Positions 1 to 12,324 of a DNA stretch of 64,000 nt are shown here, piece after piece. A program made the translations under genes and the position numbers. The stretch lies in assembly GCF_001659605.2 (NCBI RefSeq), contig NC_035178.2:11044062-11108061 (forward strand). The letters run 5' to 3'. This stretch comes from Manihot esculenta (Eukaryota > Streptophyta > Magnoliopsida > Malpighiales > Euphorbiaceae). Numbering within the stretch: the first letter of the stretch is position 1; each line of letters starts with the position of its first letter. Under the pieces are notes generated by a model. It saw only the letters and a list, made by a program, of their open reading frames with translations. It was not told where the DNA came from and did not search any database.

Positions 1-298
1 GTTTTAATATAATAACTATTAAAAAAATTATAAAATTTTATAAATTTTAACGATTATATTATAAACTTATTTTTTAATAAATATATTATAAATCAATTTT
101 TTAATTCAATTTAATTTTTAATTTTAATTTAATTTATTTATAATTTTAGATGATATATTTTTAATATCACATAACTCATTTTTCAATATTTTTTTACATC
201 AATAAATATAACATTTTGCATAATTATAAATTATAAATATTGTGATAATATTAATTTTAGTAAATCAAAAAATATGATTTTCCTTATTTAAAAAATTA
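1..298. other. AT-rich spacer, no gene seen
   Basis: Almost pure A/T sequence with short homopolymers and no convincing reading frame or RNA gene. It is the flank into which the LINE at 310-2823 inserted. Confidence 0.6.
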
Positions 299-2806
299 AT
301 TATATTTATTTTTTGTGAAAATGAAAGAAATATTATGAACCCAAACTCCTTGACCTGACTCAGAATGAGCCGATGTTGCTAGAACATGAGCGACATCATT
401 TGCAGACCTGTAAATAAAAGCACATCTTGCTTCCTCATAACTGGATAGAAGCAATTTACAATATTGAATCAAAAGACCAAAAGGTGATAAATCATCTAAT
501 GAAGCATTGTTAATGGACACAGTAAGAATCTGAGCATCCGATTCGAAAAGAACTCGATCCCATCCGCACTCTTTAATCCAGCTCAATGCCTCTCGAAAAG
601 CCACTGCCTCAGCACACTTAACCTCCATCTGACTGCAAAAATAGCCTGCTTTAGCCGCTATAAATCTACCATTAGCATCTCGGACTACATAGCCGAAGCC
701 TAGCGAACTTCGTTGCGAGTTTAAAGAGGCGTCAATATTAACCTTAATCCAACCCTGCGGTGGAGGAGACCAAACAGTCAAAGCCGACACAACATTGGTG
801 TAGCTGGTAGAATCAGAACAGGCCCCCCTCCATTGCTGCAAAAAATTCAATGCCATGAAGAACACACCACTCGTAGTTCGACCCTGAGCTTTCCAAACAA
901 CATTATTTCTGTTATGCCACAAAGCCCAACATATCATTAGAATAAGGGAAGCATTCTCCGCAGAAGCAGTAAGGAAGGCTAAAGAGAACCACTCCCTAAG
1001 AGAGGCAGCGGAGAATGCAGGCCAACCCAAAGGCGAACTCAACCAGCAACTGCGGGCAAAAGGACACTGAACAAGAATATGTAGGATAGTCTCAGGAGCC
1101 TCATGACACAACGGACACATCGAATCAACCGGAACTCTCCTAGACTGAAGTAAAGAGAGGCAAGGAACTACATTAACTAAAGCACGCCAGCAGAAATTAA
1201 GCACTTTAGGAGGCACCTTCGTCTTCCAAAAACGACTCCATATCTCACTACCTTCCCTATGTCGAAACCCAGCAACTAGAAATCTGTAAGCACTCTTAAC
1301 AGAATAGTGACCCTTGGACGCAAACTTCCAGCACCACGCATCTGGGTGCGAAGAAAGACTTAGAGGGATGTTCAAAATACAATTCCTGTCTCTATCATTG
1401 AACAACTGAGCTATTAAACTCTCATTCCATCTATGGCCGATCATAAGATCTGCAACAATAGAAAGAGTACAGTTCGGAGGAGGGGGTGTAGAAACCAATA
1501 AGTCGGGCGCCTCTTTCAACCAAGGGTGAGTCCAAATAGAAACTGACCTGCCATTCCCAATTCTCCAATATGCACCAGCTTTAACCAGACTCTGAGTCGC
1601 CCATATACTATGCCACAAAAAGCTAGGATTGTGGCCCAAAGATGCTTCAAAAAAAGATGTTGTTGGAAAATAACGAGCCTTAAGAACGCGGGCCACTAAA
1701 GAATGAGGCCTGTTAATAATGTTCCAACCCTGCTTACTAAGCATGGCTAAGTTAAAATCATGGAGCGATTTAAAACCTAACCCGCCGTCCAGTCTGTGCT
1801 TTGCCATTCTATGCCAACCCAGCCAGTGAATACCGCGATTTTGATCAGCACCCTTACTCCACCAATATCGAGTCATCATACGCTGCAAATCAGCACATAA
1901 AGTCTGAGGCAGTAAAAACAAACTCATAACATAGTTTGGCAAAGCTTGGAGGACTATTTTCAAGAGGACCTCCTTACCTGCTTGGGACAGCGCACGATGC
2001 TTCCATGAATTCAGCCGCTTCCACAAACGATCCTTAACAAAACTGAACACTTCCCTCTTGTTACTACCAACATGAGAAGGGAGTCCCAAATAATTACCCA
2101 AATTCGGCTTCTCCTCAATCTGGAGCACTGAACAGATAGAATTGCGAAGAGCCACAGGAGTATACTTGCTGAAAGAAAGAGATGATTTTTGAAAGTTAAC
2201 CAATTGTCCAGATGCGTTCTCATAGATACGAAGAATACGCTTGAGCTCCAACGCCTCTTGAACATTTGCTTTGAAGAAAATCAAACTGTCATCCGCGAAA
2301 AAAAGGTGGGAGATCTGCGGGCCACCCCGTGATATCCTGAACCCATGAAGACTGCCACGGTTTATACTGTCTTGTAAAAGGCGGGATAGCCCCTCAGCAC
2401 AAAGAATGAATAAATAAGGCGATAAGGGATCTCCTTGCCTCAGTCCCCTCGTTGGTAAGATAGGGCCGATTTCCCTACCATCATGCAGAATCCAATAACA
2501 AACAGTAGAGATACAAGAAAACACCAAAGTAACCCATCGTTGCGCAAACCCCATGCGGATGAGCATGTCACGAATGAAATCTCACTCTAGTCTATCATAG
2601 GCTTTGCTGATGTCCATTTTAAGGGCCCCAGATAACTCTTTCTTTCGATGAAACATATTAAATCCATGCATAGCCTCAAAAGCTAATATTATATTGTCCT
2701 GAATGCTGCGCCCAGAAATAAAAGCGCTCTGGCTTTCGGAGACAATAGACGGCAAGATGAACTTAAGCCGGTTAACTATCATCTTAGTCATGATCTTATA
2801 AACCAC
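296..2806 (-). pseudogene. LINE ORF2 3' part (RT, zf-RVT, RNase H) with one nonsense codon
   Basis: The frame runs from 2806 down to about 296 with a single TGA at 2582-2584, where related LINEs have Trp just after the conserved KAYDRLE stretch; the frame is the same on both sides. The downstream 756 codons contain the RT catalytic FADD motif (in HLFFADDSLIFF), the RGLRQGDPLSPY motif, a zf-RVT with CPLC and CPFA cysteine pairs, and an RNase H with NIDASL, AEAVAF and ESDA acidic motifs. The last codons run out of the element into flanking A/T sequence because the normal C-terminus is partly deleted. With no endonuclease domain and no ORF1, the copy cannot act on its own. Confidence 0.85.
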
Positions 2807-2823
2807 GTTACAGAGGGCAATAG
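310..2823 (-). mobile_element. LINE L-A, 5'-truncated L1-type retrotransposon
   Basis: A non-LTR retrotransposon copy on the minus strand that keeps only the 3' part of ORF2: reverse transcriptase from mid-domain, the zinc-binding connector (zf-RVT) and a terminal RNase H. The 5' break falls inside the RT motif that reads PIALCNV in related copies, and AT filler follows. An 11-bp direct repeat (ATTATATTTAT) lies at 299-309 and 2832-2842, consistent with a target-site duplication. A short A-tail, seen as T on the + strand, lies at about 310-315. It is the same subfamily as the fragment at 40003-41038, which it closely resembles over RNase H. Confidence 0.85.
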
Positions 2824-3344
2824 AAATATTTATTATATTTATACTAACTAGACTGAATAACCAGTTTAATAAATTTAAAATACCTAAATTTATTAGATAA
2901 AATATAAATTATAATCGTAAATTAAATTGAATTTAGTCTTTTTAATTAATTAGCATGATTATTGACTCTAACTCTATTAAGGTAGATACAACAAGTAATT
3001 AATTTTTCAGGTAGGGAATATTGATTCTTAATTTATGAGTGGTATTATTATCACAGCACTTATAATCAATAATTATATAAAAAATTGTACTTATTAATGT
3101 AAAAAAAAATTATGAATTCTTAAAAATGTGTCATATAAAATTATAAATAAATTAAATAAAAAATAAAATTTAAATAAATTAAAAAATTAATTTTAATATA
3201 TATATATTTATTAAAAATAAATTGATAGTATAATTATTGAAATTAATAAAGTTTAAGTGTTTTTTAATAATTATTTATTTAGATTATAATAAAATTTTAA
3301 AATTTTTTTGAATAAAAACATAAATTTTATTAAGTTTCAATAAT

Positions 3345-6300
3345 GATCAACTCAGAAATACAATAATGAGGTGAGGAAAAAGTCTCAATCAGATCGGAAA
3401 TATCATGGCTAACTCGAGTAAGCGCATGAATTACACCATTAGCAGACCTACGAACAAAGTTAATAGAAATAGAATTTATTTATGAGATAAGAGACTTACA
3501 ATAAAAATAAGACTACTAAATGATGACAAATCCTGATAATTGGAATTAGCTATAGCTCGAACCAAAAGTTGGGCGTCTGACTCTATAATAACTGAGGACC
3601 AACCACCATCCTTGAGTCAACTTAAAACTTCCCTAAAAGTCATGGTCTCAGCCGTAAAAACATCAAAATTACCAAGAATTCATTGTTGACATGCTGCAAT
3701 AAACTCACCATTCCCTCCCTTTAAGACACAACCCACTCCATAGCCTAAATAATACAGCATTAACATTTAGCTTAAAACTTCCAATAGGTGGCTTTTTCCA
3801 TTTGACGCAATTCGGAGCATTAACAACCAACTCTCTGCAACTTCTAGCAGCCTCCCAATCTTGAAGAAGAGACTTTGCACGCCTAATCACAACATGAGGT
3901 GGACACATTTTCTGCTTCCATACCACAACGTTTCTATTCTCCCATAAAATCCAAACTACCATAAACACCATGTGTAAAGTAGAAGCAGAAACTGAATTGC
4001 ATACCCGAATAAACCAATCACTAAACAACTGCTTGTGGGGAAAGAACCAACCAGATTCAGTCATCATCCAACAATCACGGACAAAAGGGCAAGTAATCAG
4101 AGCATGTATTATCATTTCACTTTGACTAGAGCAAACAGGACAATACTCACTGACTTGGACATTCCTACGAATTAAATTAACCAAGCATGGAATAGCATTA
4201 AGGCAAACGCGCCATACTAGATTCAAAACCTTCGGTGGAGCCCAAATATGCCAGAGTTTCTTCCACATTGATCTAACCGCAACTAAGCAACTCAAGTGAG
4301 TAGTATGTGTCAATAATCTATAAGCACTTCGAACCGAATAAAATCCACGTTTCTCAAATTTTCATACCCAATTATCTACTTGCCTAGTGATACTCGAAGG
4401 GATAGACAATATATTATGAGCATCAACCTGATTAAATATAGACAGAATCAAATCCCTTTTCTAGCATCCATATTGAATGAGATCAGAAACCAAAAACACA
4501 TCACAATCTGTCTGTTGAGGAGTAGAAACCTTACCATTCAAATTTAATGGCACCCATGGATCCTCCCAAATCGAAATGCTTCTACCATGTCCAACTCTTT
4601 TGAGAGAACCTGACGCAATTAACTTCTTACTCTCCCACAAACTTCTCTACAAGTAGCTTGGATTGCTCCCAATTTCTGAATTTAAAAAAGAGCCAAACGA
4701 AAAATACTTTGCCTTGAGAGTTCTTGCCACAAATGAATTATCTCTAGTGAAAATTGCCCACGCGTGCTTCCCTAACATAGATAAATTGAACTCATGCAAT
4801 TTCTTAAATCCCAACCCACCATCAAACTTCGATTTCGCCATCGGTATCCAGCTTATCTAATGCATACCTCGGTCATGAGAGTTCCCTCTCCCCCACCGAA
4901 ATCGAGCCATAAGTCGCTGCAATTCATAATAAATTATTTGCGACACCAAAAATATATTCATAGCATATGTTGGAAGTGCCTGGAGAATAGTTTTTAACAT
5001 CACTTCTTTCCCCACCCTAGATAGACATCTCTGCTTCCAAGAGTTGAGTTTCTGCCACATTCTATCCTTCATAAACCGAAACACCTCACGCTTTTTAATC
5101 ATTATTCGCGTCAGCAAACCCAAATATGCCCCCAAGTCTTTTTGCTCCATCACCCCCAATATAGAACATACGTCCTATCGCACATCAAGAGGTGTATTAC
5201 GTGAGAAGCACAAAGAAGACTTGAAATAATTGATTAATTGTCCCGACGCATCAGCATACCCATCCATAATCTCCTTCACCACACGTGCCTCCTTGCCACT
5301 TGCTTGGAAAATAACTAAACTCTCATCTGTAAAAAATAAATGTGAAATAATAGGAGCTCTTCTTATAATAGACCATCCTGTAATCAAACCTTGATTTACC
5401 TTAGCTAAAATCATATGAGACAAACCTTCAGCACAAAGAATAAAAAGGTAAGGCGAAATCAGATCTCATTGCCTTAACCTTCTAAATGGAACTATAGGAC
5501 CCAACAACAAACTCCTAGATAGGACCAAATATTTTATAGTAGAAATATAGTGCATAACTAGATTAATCCGGTTAAAACCTAAACTTTGAAGCATTGCTTG
5601 GACAAACTGCCATTCCATCCTGTCATAAGCCTTACTAGTGTCCATTTTCAATGCAGCAAAACAATCCTTACCTCTCCTTTTATTATTGAAATAATGCCTC
5701 ATTTCAAAGGCTATAATGTTGTTATCCTGAATATTTCTGAAAGGAATGAAAGCATTTTGTGTCGGAGAGACAATAGTATCTAGCATAACCTTCAACCTAT
5801 TCGCTATCATTTTGCTCATAATCTTGTAAATAACGTTATATAATGCAATAGGCCTTAAGTCACTCATTACTTGAGGTGTTTGCTTCTTTGGTATGAGAAC
5901 CAAAACTGTTTCATTCCAAGAGGTAGGAAAAGACCCCTCCTATAGATACTGAATGCACACTCTGGACACTTCGGGACCCATAATCTCCCAATGACTTTGG
6001 AAAAATCTAGGATTAAAACCATCAATGCCTAGAGCTTTATTAGGTTTCATGCTAAACAATGCAGCCTTCACTTTCTCCATTGAATAAGACTCCACCAGCT
6101 TTTGATTCATCTCCTCCGTAACACATGCAGTAACGTGTTCAAGGATAGGCTCCATATTGCCCATGCGTGATGTAAAAATGTCTTGAAATTAGCCAACTAC
6201 CAGACTCCCTCCGAATTTTGAAGCCTAAGCACATTATTTTTCCGCTTCCTGTTTGTAGCCATAGCATGAAAAAAACGTGTATTAGTATCCCCTTCCCAAA

Positions 6301-7339
6301 GCCAAAAAACTTTTGCCCTCTGCTTCCACTGAACCTCATGGTCATGTAGCAGTTGAAAGAACTTTAGATATGCTTCATGAATAGCATTACGATCCAGCCC
6401 CAAACGAGAGCTATGTCGTGCTTTAATTATATTCTGGCACTCTTCCAACTCCTTCCTATGTATCTCCTTCAGATCTATATCCTAGTGATACAAAGCCGAC
6501 CTGCAAACCTTCAACCGATCCTCCAAATTCGTTATCATCCTAGAGTTCCAATTGTTCAGAACAATTTCCTTACATTGTGGAAAATGAAGCCAATAATTCT
6601 CAAACTTGAATCTCCTAGCGTGATCGCGAGTGACCATAGACTGAACCTCCAGAAAGATTGGCAAGTGATCAGAAGCAGTGATATCCAATGTATATGCCTG
6701 AGCATAAGAAAATTTATACCTCCAACCGTTAGATACCAAAACCCTATCTAATTTCTCCTCAATCCAATGATCAGAATCCTTACCATGCTCCCACGTAAAA
6801 GGATATCCTCCCATAGGAAAATCAGTCAAACCTGCATCACAAACAGCCTCACGAAAACCTTGAATCAAAGCACGTGGTTGTGGCCTCGCTCCTCTCTTCT
6901 CGTGGACAACAAGTAAGTCATTAAAATCACCGAGACAAAACACAAGGAAAGGGGCTACAATCCCTTAAGTTACGAAGGAGATTCCAAGTTTTATTTCGTC
7001 TCAAGCGATTACGCTGACCATAAAAACCCGTAAGCCTCCAAAAACCAATACCATCAATAAAAACTTTAGTATCAATGCAATGTGAAAATAAATTCAAAAC
7101 AGAAATCTAAGAGACTGAGCGTCAGAGTAACGCCAAGCCCCCACTATGCCCTATATAATCAACAACTACAAAGTCATCATAACCAAAACGAGTCTTTATT
7201 TCAGAAATTTTAGAAGACAAACAAAAAGTTTCTATTAAAAAAAAATAAAAGTTGGTCTCCTATTTCTCACATAGAATTCCAACAACTGCAGTGCCCGTGG
7301 ATTGCCAAACCCACGGCAGTTCCAACTAAGCGTACTCAT
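3345..7339 (-). pseudogene. LINE ORF2 pseudogene (endonuclease-RT-RNase H)
   Basis: Open pieces in several frames together cover a whole ORF2. The start is ATG at 7337-7339 followed by LSWNCRG of the endonuclease N-terminus. The segment 6482-6943 holds the endonuclease GDFND and SDHLPI motifs. 6197-6448 holds the linker with WLWEGDTNTRFFHAM, and 5940-6164 holds the KALGIDGFNP motif. 5466-5903 carries the RT fingers (DLRPIAL, KMDTSKAYDRMEW). 5175-5423 carries the RT catalytic region, where FADD has become FTDE. 4647-5159 covers the thumb and connector, and 3705-4313 the zf-RVT. RNase H remnants reach about 3345. At least seven interruptions make this a long-dead copy. Confidence 0.85.
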
Positions 7340-7428
7340 TTCCTCTGGCGGGTCTGATTAACAAGACCGGCCGATAAAGTTTTCACCATCTCCTTAAAGA
7401 CAACATCATCATCTATGCGAACGCTCAT
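7336..7428 (-). pseudogene. LINE L-B residual ORF1, start and end joined
   Basis: A 30-codon open frame from ATG at 7426-7428 to a TGA at 7336-7338. Its last residues (LSAGLVNQTRQRK) resemble the end of ORF1 in L-E (LSAGSGDQARREK). Its beginning looks like an ORF1 N-terminus, and the nucleic-acid-binding middle is missing. The stop overlaps the ORF2 start as ATGA, exactly as in L-E. Judged to be an internally deleted ORF1, because the similarity is short. Confidence 0.55.
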
Positions 7429-7530
7429 GATGAACAACGCTGAAAAAAAAAAAGTCAAGAAAACGGCTAGAAAAATCCTTTAAAAAATAAGGACAAAAAA
7501 CCTCTTGTAGCGAGAAGACAAAACCACTTA

Positions 7531-9837
7531 AAATATTAATTTGTTATACTTACTAAAATGATAACATATCATTTTCCTTAAATTTAATTGTTAAATTTAA
7601 TAATAAAATATAAATAAATTTAGGTAATTAATTTAAAATATATTAATTAATTTTTATAATTTAAAAAATATATATTAAAATGTGAATAATTCGTATTTCT
7701 TTTAACTATTATCCCTAGATTTAAATACTAATAATATTATAATTTGGAGAATATATGTTACAATTTTTTATAGTATAGGAATACAAATACTAGAAATCAA
7801 AAGGATCTAAGCAAGATGGTGTCCACCTCGCTAACAATTTTTTTAATATTTCAATTTTTATATTATCCTAATTTTGTAAGTATTTATTTCTTCATCGTTT
7901 TCCGTTTCTCTAAGAGGATTTTCTTTTATTTAGTAAAATTGATTTATAAGTGCTCAATATTTACAAATTTTTTTAAAATATTTAAAATCTTAATTATATA
8001 TATATATAGTAACTAATAAAATTTTAAGAAAAAAATCAAATCATTTTATTAGTTATAAAATTTTTAAAATAAATAATAAATTTCTTTCTAAAATAAATTT
8101 TTGGCCAAGAATAGGACACTATAAAATAAATAAGTGTATAAATAAATTAAATAAATAAGTGTATAAATAAATTAAATAAATATTCAGTCTTCATAGCAAA
8201 TTATATTTAAAATTGAATATAAAAAATTTAAACTTTACTTTTAATTATAATTATAATTAATTTTTTAAATTTTAAATGACGAACATTAATTTTTAAATTT
8301 ATTATAATTATAGTCTATTTCTTAAATATTTTCTTTAATTTAATATAAAAATTTAAATTTTATGTTTAATCATTATTATAGTAAAAAGAAATTTAATATT
8401 ATATTTAAATAACACTAATAGATTTAACTTTGTGATAAAGTGCATCAGAGCAAATATGAGAGATTTTAAATTTTATTATTTTAATCTTCGTTTTAAATTT
8501 AAAAAAAAATATTTTTTTAATTATAATTAATTTTAAAATAAATATAAATAAATTCATATTAGTGCATGAATTGTATCCTTTGTTATTTATTTATTTTTTA
8601 AAATATTAATTAAATTTATATTCTTCTTTAACTTTAGCTAAAAGTTAACTCTTATTATTTTAATTTTCAATTGAAATCTGAAATCTCTATTTTGAATTAA
8701 TTTTTAAATATAATTAGCTTCAAATTAAAATTTTTAAAATTTAAATTAAAATTAAAATAATAAGAGTTAAATATTTTTAAAATATATAGTTAATTAAAAT
8801 TAAATAATTGCTTATATAAATTTAATTAATATTTCAAAAATATAAAAAAAATAATACATGAAATAACATATGCATTAATTGATAAAATTATTTTAAAAAT
8901 TAATTATAACTATAAAAAAAGATATAAAATTAAAATTTTAATTATAATAGTAATTAAATGTAAAATTTTAAATTTTTATATTAAATTAAATAAATTATTT
9001 TAAAAATTAACTATAATTATAATTAATTTAAAATTAAAGCATTATCATTTAGAATTAAAAGTATATAGTCGATAGGCCTTTAAAATTTTTTTGTGAGCTT
9101 AAAAAGTTGAAATGGTTTTGTTTTGTTTTTTTGTGCGGCTAACAAGGAGGTGAGCAAAGCTCAACCGCATCAAAGACTTTTCGGGTATGGGACTAATAAA
9201 TAAAACATATCTTTTGGGAAAAACTTACGTGCATGTTACTCTAAGAAAAAAAATCACTTAATAGAATTCGTATCAATAAAATAAAAATATTTTTTTTTAT
9301 ATTTTTTAATATTTAAAATGCTCCTAAAATTAATTAATAAAATTTAAAAAATCAAAGTATTTCAAAAAATAACTTCTTCTTTATTAAAATTTTTTATATT
9401 TAAAAATATTATTAATACCTATATATAAATTTATTTGTTATTATTTAATTTTAATTTTAATAAATAAAATATATTAATAATTTTTTTAATACAAAAAATG
9501 GCTTTAACTAAACAAAAACGAGTTCACCGTCAATACGCCAACTCCAAGTGGTTGAACACAAACTTTGAAATTGGAATGGGTCTCTCATAATTAATAAACT
9601 CTTCTTATTATTTTATTTAATTTTAATATTTTTTCTCTGATTAATTTTTTTAATATAAAAAAATTTATTATTTGAAATCCGATTTATAACTATTAAAGAG
9701 TAAAGTATTTTTTAAAAATTTTTAAAAATAATTATACTCAAAATTTAATTTTAAAATTTTTAATTAAAAAAGAAATCACTCACCTAATCACATCTAATCT
9801 TTATGAGTTTTATCAAATTAATTTTAATATTAATATC
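7531..9837. other. AT-rich spacer left of the Tat element
   Basis: No gene is supported; short A/T-rich open frames here are not convincing. A 25-bp unit is tandemly doubled at 8128-8177. The stretch about 9535-9640 resembles 41760-41890 upstream of CXE-3 (both contain ACTTTGAA followed by a shared TCTTATTATTTTATTTAATT-like run). This indicates that the DNA originally upstream of CXE-1 lies here, now separated from the gene by the 13.5-kb insertion. Confidence 0.6.
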
Positions 9838-10332
9838 TGATGATCTGAGATCCAATAGAATAGGGTTTTACAAGGGTTTTGGTATTGAAAAATAAACTTA
9901 AACTTTCTGGGGAGGGGATTCCCCTTTTATCCATTTCGCTATGCTTGCTGGTGACGTGTAAAGGCCTCTCCATGATTGGGACACGCGTCTCTAACATACA
10001 GATTCGGGCGTACGAGAGTATCAGCCGCCTGCTCCATGCATAACGGCCTCTGATTCTCCTCGTGCATACGCTCGAGCGGATCTGCTAGGTTGTCTGAGTA
10101 TGGCTCTGGAAACTGGGCTGGGCCGAGAGTCGGGCCGGACGCTGAACCTGAGAGGAGAGGGCCTGCTGGTCACGGACTGGGCCGATCCGAATGAAGAAGC
10201 TTGGTTGAGCCCGGCCTTGAAGGTTGAATGAGCCAGGCTTGTTGTGCATATCATGTGTGTGGGCCTCTACGTTATGGGCCTTTGGCTGTGGTCAAGCCCC
10301 TGATCTGGGGTGAAGAAATCCAGCGGTCATCA
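9838..10332 (-). repeat. Tat element 3' LTR (left end)
   Basis: 495 bp, TGATGA...TCATCA, 13 substitutions and no indel relative to the repeat at 22885-23379. The polypurine tract lies directly inside its right edge. Short open frames in the LTR are not considered coding. Confidence 0.95.
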
Positions 10333-10351
10333 ATTGCCCCTTCACCTTCTC
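10333..10351 (-). promoter_or_regulatory. Polypurine tract of the Tat element
   Basis: On the minus strand this reads GAGAAGGTGAAGGGGCAAT immediately before the 3' LTR, the position and composition expected of the plus-strand primer. Confidence 0.75.
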
Positions 10352-10376
10352 GGTAGTTATTGCTCCTACTGCCGAG
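10349..10376. repeat. Hairpin beside the polypurine tract (copy A)
   Basis: An imperfect inverted repeat with arms CTCGGTAGT and CTACTGCCGAG and a short loop. A diverged counterpart occurs at 12413-12440 in the same position relative to a second polypurine-like tract. Confidence 0.5.
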
Positions 10377-10658
10377 GGGGTGAATATCAAGAACCATTAT
10401 GACCGCGCCTGTTTGTGTTCAGGTGCCTTAATAACATCCTTTCATCTTTCTGTCGTTGTGCAGTTTCCGAATCCTATCTGCTCTTTCCCCTTTCTGGCTT
10501 TTCTCCATTCTTCGCGTTCTTTGTTGTCTTTGCTTTTCTGTCATCATTATCTGGACATGTCCTTTCTTTCCTTTTCCATGACTATCTTTTAAAATCCTGA
10601 CACCATTAGCTTAGAGTCTAGCATAGCTCTGCCCCGTGCTAAGGCCTCAGACTCTGGG

Positions 10659-10666
10659 TATATATC
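10659..10666 (+). promoter_or_regulatory. Candidate TATA box of antisense unit A
   Basis: TATATATC in a mixed-composition background, about 280 bp upstream of the candidate start codon at 10938 and about 150 bp upstream of a candidate 5' leader intron. Promoter function is inferred from sequence only. Confidence 0.35.
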
Positions 10667-10811
10667 AACGCTAACTTTTCTTCATTCTCAAATCCTCTGT
10701 TGGAACAAGAGGTTCTTCCTTTCTGTTTCTCTGTCTGCTTCTTTCCTCTAGCGAGATTGTTCTGTTTTATCTGCAAAGGATCCATTTGACGCTTTCTTCA
10801 AACGGAATGAG

Positions 10812-10923
10812 GTGAGCTTGAGTTTGTATTGCTTTGTTGCCCCAGGGGTTTGTTTCAGTCTTGCTTTTATCATCTTGATGGAGAATTGTTTCTGACTTGT
10901 CTCTGTTTTGAAACTTTTTGCAG
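10812..10923 (+). other. Candidate 5' leader intron of antisense unit A
   Basis: Donor GAG/GTGAGC at 10811/10812 and a pyrimidine-rich acceptor TTTTTGCAG ending at 10923. Splicing brings the leader to within 15 bp of the ATG at 10938. Supported only by splice-site quality. Confidence 0.45.
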
Positions 10924-10937
10924 TACCTGAGATAAGA

Positions 10938-11402
10938 ATGGGTCAGTTCAAAATTCTTGAAAATTTGATGTTACCTCTAAGGAGTCTGGACGGTGCTTTA
11001 GAGATCCTTCTGGTAGGGCGGCCGATGGGTGGGACTATTCGGCAAGCTGCTGAGATTGTTTTACCCAGATCGTCTGGTCGGCCTCCTCCTCTGTTTGTTG
11101 TCCGGGCTCCAAAGAGGTTCTGGGCTGATGGGAGGTCTGCTCACTTTGCCTTCCTCAAGAGGAGAAAAGAAATTTCCTCAGTGCCCCTGTCGTCTTCTTT
11201 TGATATAAATGGAAGTGGAGAGAATGATCAACTTATTGTTCCCATTGATGTGAAGTACCAGTATTATGCGAGATTGAGATCTGCTGCACTCAGTCAAGCT
11301 TCTGGCGATGCCTTCGAATGTATGCTCTGCGATCTCTCCGGTGCCGTAACTCGAAGACTTATGTTTTTCATGTGTGGTGCACGGCCGGCATATAATATCT
11401 GA
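10938..11402 (+). CDS. Antisense ORF A of the Tat element, unknown function
   Basis: A 154-codon frame antisense to gag-pol, in the region between pol and the 3' LTR. ATG 10938 (MGQFKILENLM) is chosen because it lies just after a good splice acceptor; the frame is open a further 10 codons upstream. I recognise no domain. The protein is mixed in character, with a basic RVRAPKRFW-like centre and a Cys-containing end. A different frame continues open at 11405-11605, ending at TGTAAACG, so either a frameshift has split a longer protein or an intron joins them. A/T-rich signals at about 11690-11715 could serve for polyadenylation. This could be a diverged or truncated relative of the larger antisense gene, but no residue similarity is evident. 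Confidence 0.45.
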   Translation: MGQFKILENLMLPLRSLDGALEILLVGRPMGGTIRQAAEIVLPRSSGRPPPLFVVRAPKRFWADGRSAHFAFLKRRKEISSVPLSSSFDINGSGENDQLIVPIDVKYQYYARLRSAALSQASGDAFECMLCDLSGAVTRRLMFFMCGARPAYNI

Positions 11403-11404
11403 GC

Positions 11405-11605
11405 TTGTCCGAATGTACCGTGCATCACACTTGGGTAACCAAACGTTTGCCCAGGGGAACAGTGAGAAATGCTTATGGGAATCAACTTGTTCAGTTCCCC
11501 TATAATAACGAGACAGAGCTCCGCCGACCTGTGGAGCTCGCTTTCCGTACTAGGATAGTCCCCGGAATTAAGACTAAGATAGCAGAGCAGATGTCAGTGA
11601 TGTAA
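11405..11605 (+). pseudogene. Possible 3' continuation of antisense ORF A in another frame
   Basis: Sixty-six codons follow ORF A with only a 2-bp gap, but in a shifted frame. They begin at TTG rather than ATG, so this is not an independent gene on its own evidence. The composition (TWVTKR, ELRRPVELAFRTRIVPG) looks protein-like, and I interpret it as the C-terminus of ORF A after a frameshift. Confidence 0.35.
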
Positions 11606-11809
11606 ACGTAGATGATGATGTATGTGGTTATGTAAATCCTTTAAGGATTGTCTTTCATCCCATAGTGTAGGCCTTTGTAACGTGCTGTAATGTACTTTTC
11701 TTTTAATGAAGTTCTTGTTTTTTACTCATACTTGTTCTTTCTCTGTCATGGATGAAGTACTGATACTGCTTTTCTTCGTAGCTTTAGCCAACTAAATTTT
11801 GTTTCGTTT

Positions 11810-12110
11810 TTTCCGAGCTGAACTGACCATATTTCGTGAACTCTTGCCTTTAGTCGATGAGCCGAGCTCTGGGCCTACTTAACCAACTGGACGGTCGGTT
11901 TACTTTTCCGAGCTTGACTAACCGACCTGTGAGCTCGGTCTTTAATCCTTGATGGGTTGAGCTTTGAGCCTCCTTTAGTCGACCGAGCTCTCAAGTTATG
12001 TTTTCTGAGCTGGACTAATCCGACCTGTGAGCTCGGTCTTTAATCTTTGATTTCTGAGCTCTCAGCTCTGTATAGTTCCGAGGTGCCCTTATCGCCTCTT
12101 TCCGATCTCG
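11810..12110. repeat. Degenerate GAGCTCGG-rich repeat cluster (copy 1)
   Basis: The phrase ACCTGTGAGCTCGGTCTTTA recurs about 93 bp apart (near 11927 and 12020), among many single CCGAGCTC/GAGCTCGG words. A comparable cluster lies at 15830-16290, in each case downstream of an antisense unit. Confidence 0.6.
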
Positions 12111-12324
12111 CAGCCTTTGTTCAATAACGATAAGTCAAATCTTATAACTTTTTTAAGCGATGAGTGAGTCTGACCTTTATCATGCTCCCATTTGCTTGTA
12201 CTTTTGAGTATTTTCATGACTTGCCCCTCTGTTTCCTTGGTATTTACCATGGAGGTGGCGGAGTGGTGAATTTTGCAGGTTGAGTTGTTCCTGCGGGCTA
12301 AGTTGGGATTGTAGGTGGTGAACG

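Larger units (their letters stand above)
3310..7530 (-). mobile_element. LINE L-B, old near full-length L1-type retrotransposon, decayed
   Basis: Minus-strand LINE with all ORF2 parts recognisable in order from about 7339 down to 3345: endonuclease, RT, zf-RVT, RNase H. Many stops and frameshifts break it up. Upstream of ORF2 (7340-7530) a shrunken ORF1 and a short leader remain. It belongs to the same broad clade as L-E at 46909-52342 but is clearly older. No target duplication was found, and both ends are approximate. A T-run on the + strand near 3307-3313 may be the tail. Confidence 0.8.

Noticed and set aside
10021..10254. Short frame in the left LTR (also 22986-23237 in the right)
   Set aside because: Lies within LTR sequence and has no recognisable product.
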